Of a DNA stretch of 64,000 bases, positions 33,246-41,903 are shown one piece after another. This stretch comes from JAICUY01 sp963716585. Lineage in GTDB: Bacteria; Chloroflexota; Limnocylindria; QHBO01. The position numbers were made by a program, and so were the translations under genes. The stretch lies in assembly GCA_963716585.1 (NCBI GenBank), contig CAVQTN010000004.1:496001-560000 (forward strand), written 5' to 3'. Every line of letters begins with the position of its first letter. The stretch's first letter is position 1. The notes beneath the pieces are model-generated. The model saw nothing but the letters and a program-made list of their open reading frames with translations, did not search any database and was not told the origin of the DNA.

Positions 33246-34205
33246 CTAGTCGAGGGTGAAGTAGTCGCCACCGCTGTAGCGGCCGGTGTGCTCCTTGCGG
33301 ATCTGCATGAGCACGTCGTTCAGCAGGCTCGAGGCGCCGAAGCGGAATCGGTCGGGGGTCATCCAGTCGGGTCCGAGCGTCTCGTACAGCGTCGTGAGGT
33401 AGGAGATCGCCTCCTTGGCGCTGCGAATGCCGCCGGCCGACTTCATGCCGACCGCGCGTCCCGTCTGAGCGTAGAAGTCGCGGATCGCCTCGAGCATGAC
33501 CAGCGTCACGGGCAGCGTGGCCGCAGGCTGAATCTTGCCGGTGCTGGTCTTGATGAAGTCGGCGCCGGCCGCCATGGCCAGGACCGATGCGCGGCGCACG
33601 TTGTCGTAGGTCTCCAGCTCGCCGGTCTCCAAAATGACCTTGAGATGCGCCTCGCCGCACGCCTCCTTGACCGCGGTGATCTCGTCGTAGACCTTCGCAT
33701 ACTCGCCGGACAGGAAGGCACCGCGATCGATCACCATATCGATCTCGTCGGCCCCCATGCCGACGGCATCGCGCACGTCCTTGAGCTTGACGTCGAGCGG
33801 CGCCTGGCCGCTCGGGAAGTACGTCGCGACGCTGGCGACCTTCACCGTCGAACCCTTCAACGCCGCGCGGGCGGCTGGGATCATGTTCGGGTAGACGCAC
33901 AACGCGGCGACACTCGGAATCGACGGATCGGTCGGGTCCGGGCGCCGCGCCTTGCCGGCCAGCGCGCGCACCTTGCCCGGCGTGTCCTTGCCCTCGAGCG
34001 TGGTGAGGTCGGTCATGCGGATGATCATGTCGAGCGCCCACAGCTTCGACTCGCGCTTGATGCTGCGCTTTGCCAAGCTCGCTGCGCGCTCTTCGACGCC
34101 GACCTGGTCGACCGACCAGACGCGGCCGAGCAGGCTGCCCAGCGCCTGGTGCCGGCCGGTCAGGTTGCGCGCATCATCGGTGCGAACCGGTGTGAGGGAG
34201 GCCAT
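33246..34205 (-). CDS. deoC: Deoxyribose-phosphate aldolase
   Basis: A 319-residue class I aldolase that splits 2-deoxyribose-5-phosphate into glyceraldehyde-3-phosphate and acetaldehyde in deoxynucleoside breakdown. The Schiff-base lysine motif is FIKTSTGK (~residues 215-222), with the proton-relay stretch EIDMVIDRGAFLSG and GMKSAGGIRS (~249-258). It is longer than E. coli DeoC by an N-terminal extension of about 50 residues, as in several Gram-positive and Chloroflexi homologues. ATG 34205 has TACAAT 7 bases upstream, whereas ATG 34214 lies within that box. It pairs functionally with the nucleoside importer and the ALDH genes. Confidence 0.92.
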   Translation of the reverse strand: MASLTPVRTDDARNLTGRHQALGSLLGRVWSVDQVGVEERAASLAKRSIKRESKLWALDMIIRMTDLTTLEGKDTPGKVRALAGKARRPDPTDPSIPSVAALCVYPNMIPAARAALKGSTVKVASVATYFPSGQAPLDVKLKDVRDAVGMGADEIDMVIDRGAFLSGEYAKVYDEITAVKEACGEAHLKVILETGELETYDNVRRASVLAMAAGADFIKTSTGKIQPAATLPVTLVMLEAIRDFYAQTGRAVGMKSAGGIRSAKEAISYLTTLYETLGPDWMTPDRFRFGASSLLNDVLMQIRKEHTGRYSGGDYFTLD

Positions 34206-34212
34206 GCGTTCC

Positions 34213-34250
34213 ATTGTAGCCACCGGCCCCGACCACGCCGATGCTAGGCT
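34213..34250. promoter_or_regulatory. Divergent leaderless-type promoters for deoC and the gene at 34259
   Basis: Minus strand: TACAAT (34218-34213), 7 bases before ATG 34205. Plus strand: TGCTAGGCT (extended -10, hexamer 34245-34250), 8 bases before ATG 34259. Confidence 0.5.
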
Positions 34251-34258
34251 CAGTGGAC

Positions 34259-34627
34259 ATGCCCGAGCCAACCGTCTACTGCCTCACCCGCGACCGCGAG
34301 CTCGCTGTTGCGCTCGATGATCGGCTGTCGGGTGCCATCGTCTTCTTCTACAACGATGCTGCCCGGCTGCACCAGGCCGTGACCCTCCGTCCGCCGCAGC
34401 TGGTCGTGGTCGACACCGGCGCCGTCCGCGAGGAGTACGGCGATGCCGGCCTGGGACCCGTCGTCGAGTTCCTGCGGCACCGCTCGCCCGATGCGCGCAT
34501 CTCGGTGCGTCCGACCGGCGGCGTCGAATATCTCGTTGCGGCGGAGGCCGGGCCGGGGGTCGAGCTGCTGCCGGCCGGGCGGGACGACTGTGTCGCGGCC
34601 GTCGCCACGCTCTGTGGCTGCGCCTAG
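34259..34627 (+). CDS. Hypothetical protein with a receiver-like fold
   Basis: A 122-residue protein. Alternating strands and helices (TVYCLTRDRELAVALDDRLS, LVVVDTGAVREEY, ARISVRPTGGVEYLVAAEA) resemble a response-regulator receiver or similar Rossmann-like fold. The acidic phosphorylation pocket of true receivers is not clear, although the Asp in VVVDTG sits about where the phosphoacceptor would be. I cannot name a family. It is transcribed divergently from deoC and converges on sodX, with only 12 bases between stops. Confidence 0.55.
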   Translation: MPEPTVYCLTRDRELAVALDDRLSGAIVFFYNDAARLHQAVTLRPPQLVVVDTGAVREEYGDAGLGPVVEFLRHRSPDARISVRPTGGVEYLVAAEAGPGVELLPAGRDDCVAAVATLCGCA

Positions 34628-34639
34628 CGCCTTGCCGAC

Positions 34640-35134
34640 CTACGCCTCACCGCCGACCACCAGGTCGCCGAAGGCGCTGCAGGCGGGCTCGCCGCCCTCC
34701 TGTTCGAGCTGTAGTTGGGGTGTCGGTGATGGTGCAGGCGGCACGCGGCCGAAGATGGCGGGCGGCCAGTAGCGGAGCGCGACGCGCCACGGAACGGCGT
34801 CCAGCGGCAGGTCGCCGAAGACGCGTGAGTCGGTGCTGGCGGAGCCGTCACCGCGGAGTTGCACGCGGCCGCCGCTCACGCTCATGACCCGCTTGATCAG
34901 CTCTCGTCCTCCGTTGCGCGGGTCGCGCGCCAGTACGACGTCCCCGGCGCGCGGCGCCCGTCGCGTGAAGGTCCAGCGCTCGACGAGCAGCAGGTCGCCG
35001 GGTTCGAGCGTGGGCGCCATGGAGGAACCGCGCACCGCGACCGCATCGGTCCAGCGCGAAGCGAGGAATCCGAGGGCCGTCCCGATGCCGAGAATGAAGA
35101 AGAGGGGCCGCGATCGGCCCCTCTGCGTGCGCAT
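34640..35134 (-). CDS. sodX: S26-family signal peptidase, probable Ni-SOD maturation protease
   Basis: A 164-residue S26 peptidase with one N-terminal transmembrane helix (LFFILGIGTALGFLA, ~10-24). The catalytic Ser motif RGSSMAPTLEPGDLLLV (~36-52) and Lys motif GRELIKRVMSVSG (~78-90) are both visible. It begins 5 bases after sodN. The sodN-sodX pair is known in other bacteria, where SodX removes the leader so that the mature N-terminal His can bind nickel. The last ~30 residues are Pro/Gln/Glu-rich. The link to sodN is by position. Confidence 0.85.
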   Translation of the reverse strand: MRTQRGRSRPLFFILGIGTALGFLASRWTDAVAVRGSSMAPTLEPGDLLLVERWTFTRRAPRAGDVVLARDPRNGGRELIKRVMSVSGGRVQLRGDGSASTDSRVFGDLPLDAVPWRVALRYWPPAIFGRVPPAPSPTPQLQLEQEGGEPACSAFGDLVVGGEA

Positions 35135-35139
35135 CGGTC

Positions 35140-35571
35140 TCAGGCGGTCTGCGCCTGCAGGCGCGTCTTCTCCGGCCCGCCGGTGGCCCGCCACATCTCG
35201 TCGATCTTGTCGATCATGTCGAGCAGCTTCTTGGCGTCGTCGATGTTGACCGTGTGCTTCACCTCGGATGCCTGCTTGGCGGCCTTCCAGCAGGTGTCCT
35301 GCAGGTCCGGAAACTTCTCGAGGTGCTCCGGCTTGAAATAGTCGCTCCACAGCACGTCGATGTGGTGCTTGGCGAGCTCCGCGCGCTCCTCCTTGACGGC
35401 GATGCAGCGCGTGCGGAAGACCTCGTCATCGCTGGCGTTGTACTTCTTGATGATGTTGTAGACCGATTCGGCCTCGATCCGCGCCTGGGCGGGGTCGTAG
35501 ATGCCACACGGGATGTCGCAGTGAGCGTCGACCACGCGGGTCGGGCGCAGAATTGAGCGCAGCGTCAGCAT
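35140..35571 (-). CDS. sodN: Nickel superoxide dismutase
   Basis: A 143-residue Ni-SOD precursor. A ~16-residue leader ends at RVVDA, and mature protein would start HCDIPCGIYDP, the nickel hook (His1, Cys2, Cys6 and their backbone). Conserved helix sequences follow (RIEAESVYNIIKKY, DVLWSDYFKPEHL). A good GAAGGAG ribosome binding site precedes ATG 35571. It acts on cytoplasmic superoxide after trimming, most likely by the SodX protease encoded next. No Fe/Mn- or Cu/Zn-SOD is seen in this window. Confidence 0.95.
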   Translation of the reverse strand: MLTLRSILRPTRVVDAHCDIPCGIYDPAQARIEAESVYNIIKKYNASDDEVFRTRCIAVKEERAELAKHHIDVLWSDYFKPEHLEKFPDLQDTCWKAAKQASEVKHTVNIDDAKKLLDMIDKIDEMWRATGGPEKTRLQAQTA

Positions 35572-35690
35572 GCAGGTCTCCTTCGTTTGGTCCGATGCAC
35601 TGGGGCTGTGACCATTGTGCAGCAAGTGGCCTGCCCGAACCTTTCGGAGCGACCAAGGTTCGTGGGGTCGGCGAGGGGCTTCCGGACCGG

Positions 35691-36272
35691 TCAGACGCGT
35701 CCCAGGAACTCGAGCACGCGCTTGGTGAGCAACTCGGTGGCGCCGGCGTCGTACGACGGGAGCGAGCTGTCGGCGAAGTAGTGTTGGTCGCCGGGATAGA
35801 GGAATAGCTCCGCGTCTCCGACCTTGTCGACGATCTCGCGCGCGGCCTCGATGTCGCCCTCGCCGGTGAAGATCGGGTCGTTGTCCATTCCGTGGATCTG
35901 GACGGGGACGCCGTCCGGCCATGGTCCGAAGGTCCACTCGCCGCTGATCGGGATGCAGGAGTAGAAGAGCAGGGCGCCGCGCGCTCCGGGACGAGTCTGG
36001 GCGAGCTTCTGCGCGATCATCTCGCCGAACGAGAACCCGGCGTACACAAGCTCATGCGACAGGTCGTTGGCGGTGCGCTCGCCCTTCTCGACCATCTCGT
36101 CCATGCCGTTGCCCTTGATGTAGGCCATGCCCTCGTCGATGCTGCCGAAGGTGCGCCCGTCGAACAGATCGGGCGTGTGCACGGTGTGCCCGGCGGCCCG
36201 CAGCTCGTCGGCGAACGCCTGGACGCCAGGAGTCAGTCCCTGTGCGTGGTGGAACAGGAGGACCTCGGTCAT
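35691..36272 (-). CDS. Dienelactone hydrolase-family alpha/beta hydrolase
   Basis: A 193-residue alpha/beta hydrolase. The start reads MTEVLLFHHAQGLTPGVQAF with the oxyanion region HHAQG, the nucleophile elbow is YAGFSFGEMIAQ (~78-89; Ser where classic dienelactone hydrolases have Cys), and the acid/His part is IHGMDNDPIF (~126) and YPGDQHYF (~158). The substrate is unknown. GGAGG lies before ATG 36272, and the upstream gap holds a TAGTCT -10 candidate. Confidence 0.85.
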   Translation of the reverse strand: MTEVLLFHHAQGLTPGVQAFADELRAAGHTVHTPDLFDGRTFGSIDEGMAYIKGNGMDEMVEKGERTANDLSHELVYAGFSFGEMIAQKLAQTRPGARGALLFYSCIPISGEWTFGPWPDGVPVQIHGMDNDPIFTGEGDIEAAREIVDKVGDAELFLYPGDQHYFADSSLPSYDAGATELLTKRVLEFLGRV

Positions 36273-36416
36273 GGAAACCTCCAGATGTGGGGTGGTCGGA
36301 TGGGAACAGTCAGCACGTGTGCGGCGGATGCCGTTGGGAAAGACTAGCCATCCTCGTATCGGCTTGCAGCCGTCGAGGATTTGCGCCGGCCTCGGCCGCT
36401 TCGGCTGGCTGCGCCT

Positions 36417-37172
36417 TCACGAGCCCATGACGATGCCGCCGTCGATGCCGAGCACCTGGCCGGTGACGTAGCGCGCCTCATCGGAAGCGAAAAAGACCGC
36501 CGCGGCGGCGACATCGTCGACCGACCCGATGTACCCCAGCGGAGTCATGGCGGTCAATGCCCGGGTGGCCGCATCGGGCAGGCCGGCTGTCAGATCGGTC
36601 TCGATGAGGCCGGGTGCCAGCGCATTGCAGGTGATCCCGCGGCTGGCGAGCTCGCGCGCCGTCGCCTTCGTCAGCCCTATGAGCCCTGCCTTCGCCGCGC
36701 TGTAGTTCGCCTGGCCGGCATTCCCCATCCGGCCGGCCGCGGAGCTCATGTTGATGATCCGCCCGGACCGTGCCTTCATCATCGGTCGGGCAATGGCGCG
36801 GGTCATCCAGAACGGGCCGGACAGGTTGGTGTCGATCACCTCGTTCCATTCATCGGCCGACATGCGCATCAGCAGGTTGTCCCGCGTGATGCCGGCGTTG
36901 TTGATCAGGATGTCGACCTTGCCGAACGCGTCGAGCGCCGCCTTGACGATCGCTTCGCATGCTTCGCGACCGCCGCCCGTGTCGCCCTGGATGACGATCA
37001 CGCGCCGGCCCAGCTCTCGAACGGCCGACGCCACTTCCTCGGCGGCCGCTGCATTGCCGCGGAAGTTGACCGCGAGGTCGGCGCCCTGCCGGGCGAATGC
37101 GAGCGCGATGGCGCGCCCGAGCCCGCGAGATCCGCCGGTCACCAGCGCTGCCTTGCCGCCCAGGTCGAACAT
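36417..37172 (-). CDS. fabG: 3-oxoacyl-[ACP] reductase
   Basis: A 251-residue short-chain dehydrogenase reducing 3-oxoacyl-ACP with NADPH in fatty-acid elongation. The cofactor motif TGGSRGLG (~13-20), NNAG (~89-92), Ser in INMSSAAG (~140) and YSAAK (~154-158, catalytic Tyr/Lys) are intact. The ATG shares its A with the fabH stop (TGATG), so it is the last gene of the acc-fab operon. The upstream frame to 37271 is inside fabH and not used. Confidence 0.93.
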   Translation of the reverse strand: MFDLGGKAALVTGGSRGLGRAIALAFARQGADLAVNFRGNAAAAEEVASAVRELGRRVIVIQGDTGGGREACEAIVKAALDAFGKVDILINNAGITRDNLLMRMSADEWNEVIDTNLSGPFWMTRAIARPMMKARSGRIINMSSAAGRMGNAGQANYSAAKAGLIGLTKATARELASRGITCNALAPGLIETDLTAGLPDAATRALTAMTPLGYIGSVDDVAAAAVFFASDEARYVTGQVLGIDGGIVMGS

Positions 37173-38248
37173 CAGCCGCCGACCGACACGACGTCGAGCT
37201 GGACCTGCGGCTTGCCCAGGCGCGTCTGCTCGCCGGGCGCCAGGAAGGCGCGAGCCGGATCGGCCGTCCATTCGAACACCGCGGCTCCGGCGGTGTAGCC
37301 GGCACCGAAGGCCGCCATCAGCAGCCGGTCGCCCGGCTTGACCCGTCCGGCCGCGACGGCCTCGACGAGCGCCATGGGGACCGATGCCGCCGACGTGTTG
37401 CCGTACTTCTCGATATTGACGAAGACCTTCTCGTCGGGGATCTGGAGTTGCTTGCCAACGCTCTTGATGATGCGCAGATTGGCCTGGTGGTAGATGAACT
37501 GGTCGATGTCATCGACGCCCATGTCCGCGCTACGAAGGGCGGCGAGCGTCGACTCGGCCATCTGGCGCGTGGCGTAGCGATAGACGTCGGCGCCTGCCAT
37601 GTGGATGAAGTGGCCGTTGCCGGCGGCGGTCTCGGGCGATGCCGGGCAGGCCGAACCGCCGGCCGGCACGATGATGCCCTCGGCACCGGTTCCGTCGCTG
37701 AACATGTCGATCCCGAGCAGGCCGCCGGGGCTGTCACTGGCGGTGAGCAGCACGGCGCCCGCACCGTCGCCGAAGAGCACGCATGTGCTGCGATCGGTCC
37801 AGTCGATAAAGCGGCTCAGGACCTCGACGCCGATGACCAGCACGTTGCGATACATCCCGCTGCGCACGAAGCTCGAGCCGGTGGCCAGCGCGAACAGGAA
37901 GCCTGAGCAGGCCGCCTGCAGGTCGAATCCGGCGGCGCGCGTGGCCCCCAGGTCGCGGGCGACCAGCACCCCGGTCGCCGGCAGCGGAAAGTCGGGCGTG
38001 CAGGTGCCCACGATCACGAGGTCGATCTCGAGCGGATCGATGCCGGCCACCGCCAGGGCATCGCGCGAGGCGTTCACCGCGAGGGTCGTGGCCGTCTCGT
38101 CGTCCGCCGCGATGCGGCGCTCGTGGATCCCGGTCCGCGACACGATCCACTCGTCGTTGGTGTCGACCATCCTTGCCAGCTCGTCGTTGGTCATCACGCG
38201 CCGCGGCGCGTACATCCCCCACCCGCTGATCACCGCATTCGGCGCCAT
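37172..38248 (-). CDS. fabH: 3-oxoacyl-[ACP] synthase III
   Basis: A 358-residue condensing enzyme that starts fatty-acid synthesis from acyl-CoA and malonyl-ACP. The catalytic triad is visible: Cys in LQAACSGFLFAL (~115), His in IYHQANLRII (~266) and Asn in YGNTSAAS (~296). The C-terminus runs ~25 residues past the usual end after VFEW. GAGAGGAGAG precedes ATG 38248. It lies between accB and fabG, in the same direction and with small gaps, in the ACC/FAS-II cluster. Confidence 0.94.
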   Translation of the reverse strand: MAPNAVISGWGMYAPRRVMTNDELARMVDTNDEWIVSRTGIHERRIAADDETATTLAVNASRDALAVAGIDPLEIDLVIVGTCTPDFPLPATGVLVARDLGATRAAGFDLQAACSGFLFALATGSSFVRSGMYRNVLVIGVEVLSRFIDWTDRSTCVLFGDGAGAVLLTASDSPGGLLGIDMFSDGTGAEGIIVPAGGSACPASPETAAGNGHFIHMAGADVYRYATRQMAESTLAALRSADMGVDDIDQFIYHQANLRIIKSVGKQLQIPDEKVFVNIEKYGNTSAASVPMALVEAVAAGRVKPGDRLLMAAFGAGYTAGAAVFEWTADPARAFLAPGEQTRLGKPQVQLDVVSVGG

Positions 38249-38284
38249 CTTCTTCAGATCTCTCCTCTCGCCTTGCAGGGCGCG

Positions 38285-38749
38285 TCAGCGTGGATCGACC
38301 TCGAGGAGCGGCTGCTGGCGCTTCACCAGCGCGCCGCTCTCGACGAGGATGCGGTTCACCTTGCCGGCTACGTCCGACTTGATCTCGTTGAACAGCTTCA
38401 TTGCCTCAATGAGTCCCACCACCTGCCCGATCGAGACCTCGCCGCCCTCCTGGAGATACGGCCGCGCACCGGGCGACGGAGCGGCGTACCACACCCCGGT
38501 CAGCGGCGCCGCGACGAAGCGCATGCCCGGCGCGGGCTCACCATACGGCGTGACCGCCGCGGCCGCGGCGGGCGGAGCGGCAAGTGCGGCATTGGCGGCG
38601 CTGGCCAGCACGGCGATCTGCGGTCGCGCCAGCCGCACCCGCAGCGCGCCGGCGTTCACCTCCACCTCCTGGAGACCGCTGGCCTCGAACGCCGGGGTCA
38701 GCAGATCCACGGCGGTGAGCAGCGGATCACGCCCTGATTCGTCGCTCAT
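38285..38749 (-). CDS. accB: Biotin carboxyl carrier protein of acetyl-CoA carboxylase
   Basis: A 154-residue BCCP. The N-terminal region (~10-40, SGLQEVEVNAGALRVRLARP) is followed by an Ala/Pro-rich linker, and the biotinyl domain (~75-154) has APLTGVWYAAPSPGARPYLQ, EAMK with the biotinylated lysine (IEAMKLFNEI, ~117-126) and the expected closing hairpin. ATG 38749 overlaps the fabF stop as ATGA. The paralogue at 42850 has the same length but lacks the lysine, so this is the functional carrier. It should be biotinylated by the BirA encoded at 46271-47081. Confidence 0.93.
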   Translation of the reverse strand: MSDESGRDPLLTAVDLLTPAFEASGLQEVEVNAGALRVRLARPQIAVLASAANAALAAPPAAAAAVTPYGEPAPGMRFVAAPLTGVWYAAPSPGARPYLQEGGEVSIGQVVGLIEAMKLFNEIKSDVAGKVNRILVESGALVKRQQPLLEVDPR

Positions 38750-40008
38750 CCCTCCCACCGCCGCAGGATGATGGTGGCGTTGTGGCCACCGAACCCGAAT
38801 GAGTTGCTCATCGCGGTGCTGATCGGGATGTGGCGCGCCTCGTTCGGGACGTAGTCCAGGTCGCAGTCGGGATCGGGGTACTCGTAGTTGATCGTCGGCG
38901 GGATGATCCCCTCCTCGAGGGCGCGCACGCAGGCGATCGCCTCGATGCCACCACCGGCGCCCATCAGGTGACCGGTCATCGACTTCGTGCTCGAGATCGG
39001 GACTTCGTAGGCCCGCTCGCCGAAGACGGTCTTGATGGCGGCGGTCTCGGACCGGTCGTTCGGTCCGGTGCTCGTGCCGTGGGCGTTGATGTAGCCAATC
39101 TGATCGTGTCCCAGGCCGGCATCCACCATCGCCAGGCGCATGCTCCCGGCGGCACCGCGCCCGCCCGGCGCGGGAAGCGTGATGTGCGAGGCGTCGTCGG
39201 TCGCCGCATAGCCCACCAGCTCGGCGTGGATCGTCGTGCCGCGCGCCTGGGCGTGCGCCAGCGACTCGAGGACCAGGATCCCGGCGCCGTCCGCGATCAC
39301 AAAGCCGTCGCGCTGGGCGTCGAACGGGCGCGAGGCCTTCTGCGGCTCGTCGTTACGCTTCGTCGACAGGGCCCGCATCGCCGAGAAGGCCGCGACCGGA
39401 ATCTCGCCGATCCCGGCCTCCGCCCCTCCCGCGATCATGACATCCGCGTCGCCGCGACGGATGATCTGCAGGGCGCTGCCGATGGCGTGGTTCGAGCTGC
39501 TGCAGGCGCTCACCGTGGCGTAGTTCGGGCCGCGGGCATTGGCCTGGATCGCCACGAAGCCGGGGCCCATGTCCGGGATCATGGCCGTCACCAGGAAGGG
39601 GCCGACCCGCTCCGGTCCGAGCTCGTGCGCCTCGATGACGTCCCTGATCAGCGTATTGATGCCGCCGATGCCGGTGCCGATGATCGCCCCCGTGCGCTCC
39701 GACAGCCCCTCGTCGGTGATGGGGTTGGGCAGGCCGGCCCGGCGCATGGCCTCGACCGCAGCGGCCCAGGCAAGGTGCACGTAGCGGTCGTTGCGGCGCA
39801 CCTCCTTGCGATCCATGACGGCGGTGGGGTCGAAGTCGCGCACCTCACCGGCGACCTTGCTGGCGACGCGGTTCGGCTCGAACGAGCTGATGCGGCTGAC
39901 GCCGCTTCGACCGCTGACGAGGCCGTCCCAGAAGGTGTCCACGTCGTTGCCCAATGGCGTGATCGCACCCATGCCGGTGACGACCACGCGCTGATCGCCG
40001 TCACGCAT
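38746..40008 (-). CDS. fabF: 3-oxoacyl-[ACP] synthase II
   Basis: A 420-residue elongation condensing enzyme. Catalytic Cys lies in SACSSSNHAIGSAL (~170), His in INAHGTSTGPND (~311) and His in GHLMGAGGGIEA (~348). The start MRDGDQRVVVTGMGAITPLG is typical. ATG 40008 overlaps the fabZ stop by 8 bases (ATGCGTGA), so translation is coupled. It extends acyl chains on ACP using malonyl-ACP. Confidence 0.95.
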   Translation of the reverse strand: MRDGDQRVVVTGMGAITPLGNDVDTFWDGLVSGRSGVSRISSFEPNRVASKVAGEVRDFDPTAVMDRKEVRRNDRYVHLAWAAAVEAMRRAGLPNPITDEGLSERTGAIIGTGIGGINTLIRDVIEAHELGPERVGPFLVTAMIPDMGPGFVAIQANARGPNYATVSACSSSNHAIGSALQIIRRGDADVMIAGGAEAGIGEIPVAAFSAMRALSTKRNDEPQKASRPFDAQRDGFVIADGAGILVLESLAHAQARGTTIHAELVGYAATDDASHITLPAPGGRGAAGSMRLAMVDAGLGHDQIGYINAHGTSTGPNDRSETAAIKTVFGERAYEVPISSTKSMTGHLMGAGGGIEAIACVRALEEGIIPPTINYEYPDPDCDLDYVPNEARHIPISTAMSNSFGFGGHNATIILRRWEG

Positions 40009-40534
40009 CGGTGCGGCCTCCGCCGATCGACTGGTCGCGCGGGATAATGAACGAGAGCAGCGCCTCGACCGCCACCTCGCCTTCGACGCTGGCCACGCCG
40101 CGCGCACGGCCGAACATGCGCTGGAGCTTCTCGACCGTGATCTCGAGGCGCAGCGTGTCGCCGGGCAGCACGGTGCGCCGGAAGCGGCACTCGTCGATCG
40201 CGGCGAACAGCGCCAGCTTGCCACGGTTCTCGGGCAGCGACAGCACGGCCACGGCGCCTGCCTGTGCCAGCGCCTCGACCATCAGCACGCCGGGCATGAT
40301 CGGGCGATCCGGGAAGTGCCCGGTGAACTGCGGCTCGTTGACGGTGACGTTCTTGAGCGCCACGACGCGGCTGCCTGGCTCCAGCTCCACCACGCGATCG
40401 ACGAGCAGGAAGGGGTAGCGATGCGGGATGACCCGCATGATCTCGGCCGCTTCCCAGGGGAGTGGCGGCAGGGCATCGGCGGTCGCGACGCGATCGGCGT
40501 CGGTCGTCATCGGCTCTCGTTCATGCGTCTCCAT
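40001..40534 (-). CDS. fabZ: (3R)-hydroxyacyl-[ACP] dehydratase
   Basis: A hot-dog fold dehydratase of ~170 residues. The motifs HRYPFLLVDRVVEL and TGHFPDRPIMPGVLMVEALA (catalytic His and Glu) are complete. Two starts are possible: ATG 40534, 4 bases past the accC stop, and ATG 40510, which has a better GAGAG ribosome binding site. The protein is 177 or 169 residues accordingly. It removes water from 3-hydroxyacyl-ACP in each elongation round. Confidence 0.92.
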   Translation of the reverse strand: METHEREPMTTDADRVATADALPPLPWEAAEIMRVIPHRYPFLLVDRVVELEPGSRVVALKNVTVNEPQFTGHFPDRPIMPGVLMVEALAQAGAVAVLSLPENRGKLALFAAIDECRFRRTVLPGDTLRLEITVEKLQRMFGRARGVASVEGEVAVEALLSFIIPRDQSIGGGRTDA

Positions 40535-40538
40535 GGGT

Positions 40539-41903
40539 TCAGGTGCCACCCGCCACGAAGGCGGCCGGACCGACGCGGTCGAGCAGGTTGGTGCTGACCT
40601 CGGCATCCAGGAAGGCGGCATTCTCGATGATTCCGCGATGGAACGGGATGTTGGTCCTGATGCCCGCAATCTCGAACTCGGCCAGGGCTCGGCGGGCGCG
40701 CGCCACCGCCTGGCCGCGGTCCTCGCCCCAGACCACCAGCTTGGCGAGCAGCGAATCGTAGAACGGCGGCACCTCGTAGCCGGGATACAAATGCGTGTCC
40801 ACCCGCACGCCAGTCCCACCCGGCAGCAGGAGCTCCCCGATGACGCCGGTCTGCGGCGCGAAGTTGTCGCCCGGATCCTCGGCGTTGACGCGGAACTCGA
40901 TGGCGTGGCCGCGGAAGCGCACATCCTCCTGGCGCAGCGACAGCGTCTCGCCGGCTGCCAGCCGGATCTGCTCCACGATCAGATCGAGGCCCGTGACCAT
41001 CTCGGTCACTGGATGCTCGACCTGGATCCGGCAGTTGATCTCGATGAAGTAGAAGTTTCCCTCCCGATCGAGCAGGAATTCGAGCGTGCCCGCCGACTCG
41101 TAGCCAGCGGCCATGACTGCACGGATGGCGAGATCACGCAGCTTCTCGCGGGCCGCGTCGTCCATCGCCGGTGATGGGCCTTCCTCGATGATCTTCTGGT
41201 GACGGCGCTGGACGCTGCAGTCACGCTCACCGAGCTGAACCCCGTTGCCGAAATGGTCGATCAGGACCTGGACCTCGACGTGTCGACTTTCCTCGATCCA
41301 CTTCTCGAAGTAGATCGAGTCATCGCCGAAGGCGGCCTGCGCCTCGGAGCGGGCGAGCGGCAGCGAGGTCTCCATCTCCCGCGGCGAGCGGACAAGGCGC
41401 ATGCCACGCCCTCCGCCGCCAGCGGACGGCTTGAGCAGGAGCGGGTAGCCGGCGTCGCCAGCCTGAGAGAGCGCGTCGTTGAGATCGGTGACAATGCCGC
41501 GGCTGCCGGGGACCGTCGGCAGGCCGTTCGCCGCCAGCATGCGCCGCACGGCATATTTGCTCGCGAAGCGCTCGAGCACCTCCGCGCGTGGGCCGATGAA
41601 GGCCAGGTCGTGCGCGGCGCACACCTCCGCGAAGGTGGCATCCTCCGACAGGAAGCCGTATCCCGGATGGACCGCATCGCAGCCGGTGATCAGTGCCGCC
41701 GAAACCACGGCCGGCTGGTTGAGATAGCTCTTCCTGGCCTCTGCCGGTCCGATGCACACCGCCTCGTCGGCCATGCGCACCGCAAGGCTGTCGCGATCGG
41801 CCTCTGAGTAGGCCACGACCGCCGGCACGCCCATGTCGCGGCAGGCGCGCAGGACGCGTACCGCGATCTCGCCGCGATTGGCGATCAGGATCTTGGAGAA
41901 CAC
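40539..41903 (-). CDS. accC: Biotin carboxylase subunit of acetyl-CoA carboxylase
   Basis: A 454-residue ATP-grasp enzyme that carboxylates the biotin on AccB. Start VFSKILIANRGEIAVRVLRA, glycine-rich loop PSAGGGGRGMRLV (~163-175), EKWIEESRHVEVQVL (~202) and the catalytic FIEINCRIQVEHPVTEM (~286) are all conserved. The GTG start at 41903 shares a base with the fabD stop (TAGTG). The longer frame upstream lies inside fabD and is rejected. Confidence 0.95.
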   Translation of the reverse strand: MFSKILIANRGEIAVRVLRACRDMGVPAVVAYSEADRDSLAVRMADEAVCIGPAEARKSYLNQPAVVSAALITGCDAVHPGYGFLSEDATFAEVCAAHDLAFIGPRAEVLERFASKYAVRRMLAANGLPTVPGSRGIVTDLNDALSQAGDAGYPLLLKPSAGGGGRGMRLVRSPREMETSLPLARSEAQAAFGDDSIYFEKWIEESRHVEVQVLIDHFGNGVQLGERDCSVQRRHQKIIEEGPSPAMDDAAREKLRDLAIRAVMAAGYESAGTLEFLLDREGNFYFIEINCRIQVEHPVTEMVTGLDLIVEQIRLAAGETLSLRQEDVRFRGHAIEFRVNAEDPGDNFAPQTGVIGELLLPGGTGVRVDTHLYPGYEVPPFYDSLLAKLVVWGEDRGQAVARARRALAEFEIAGIRTNIPFHRGIIENAAFLDAEVSTNLLDRVGPAAFVAGGT

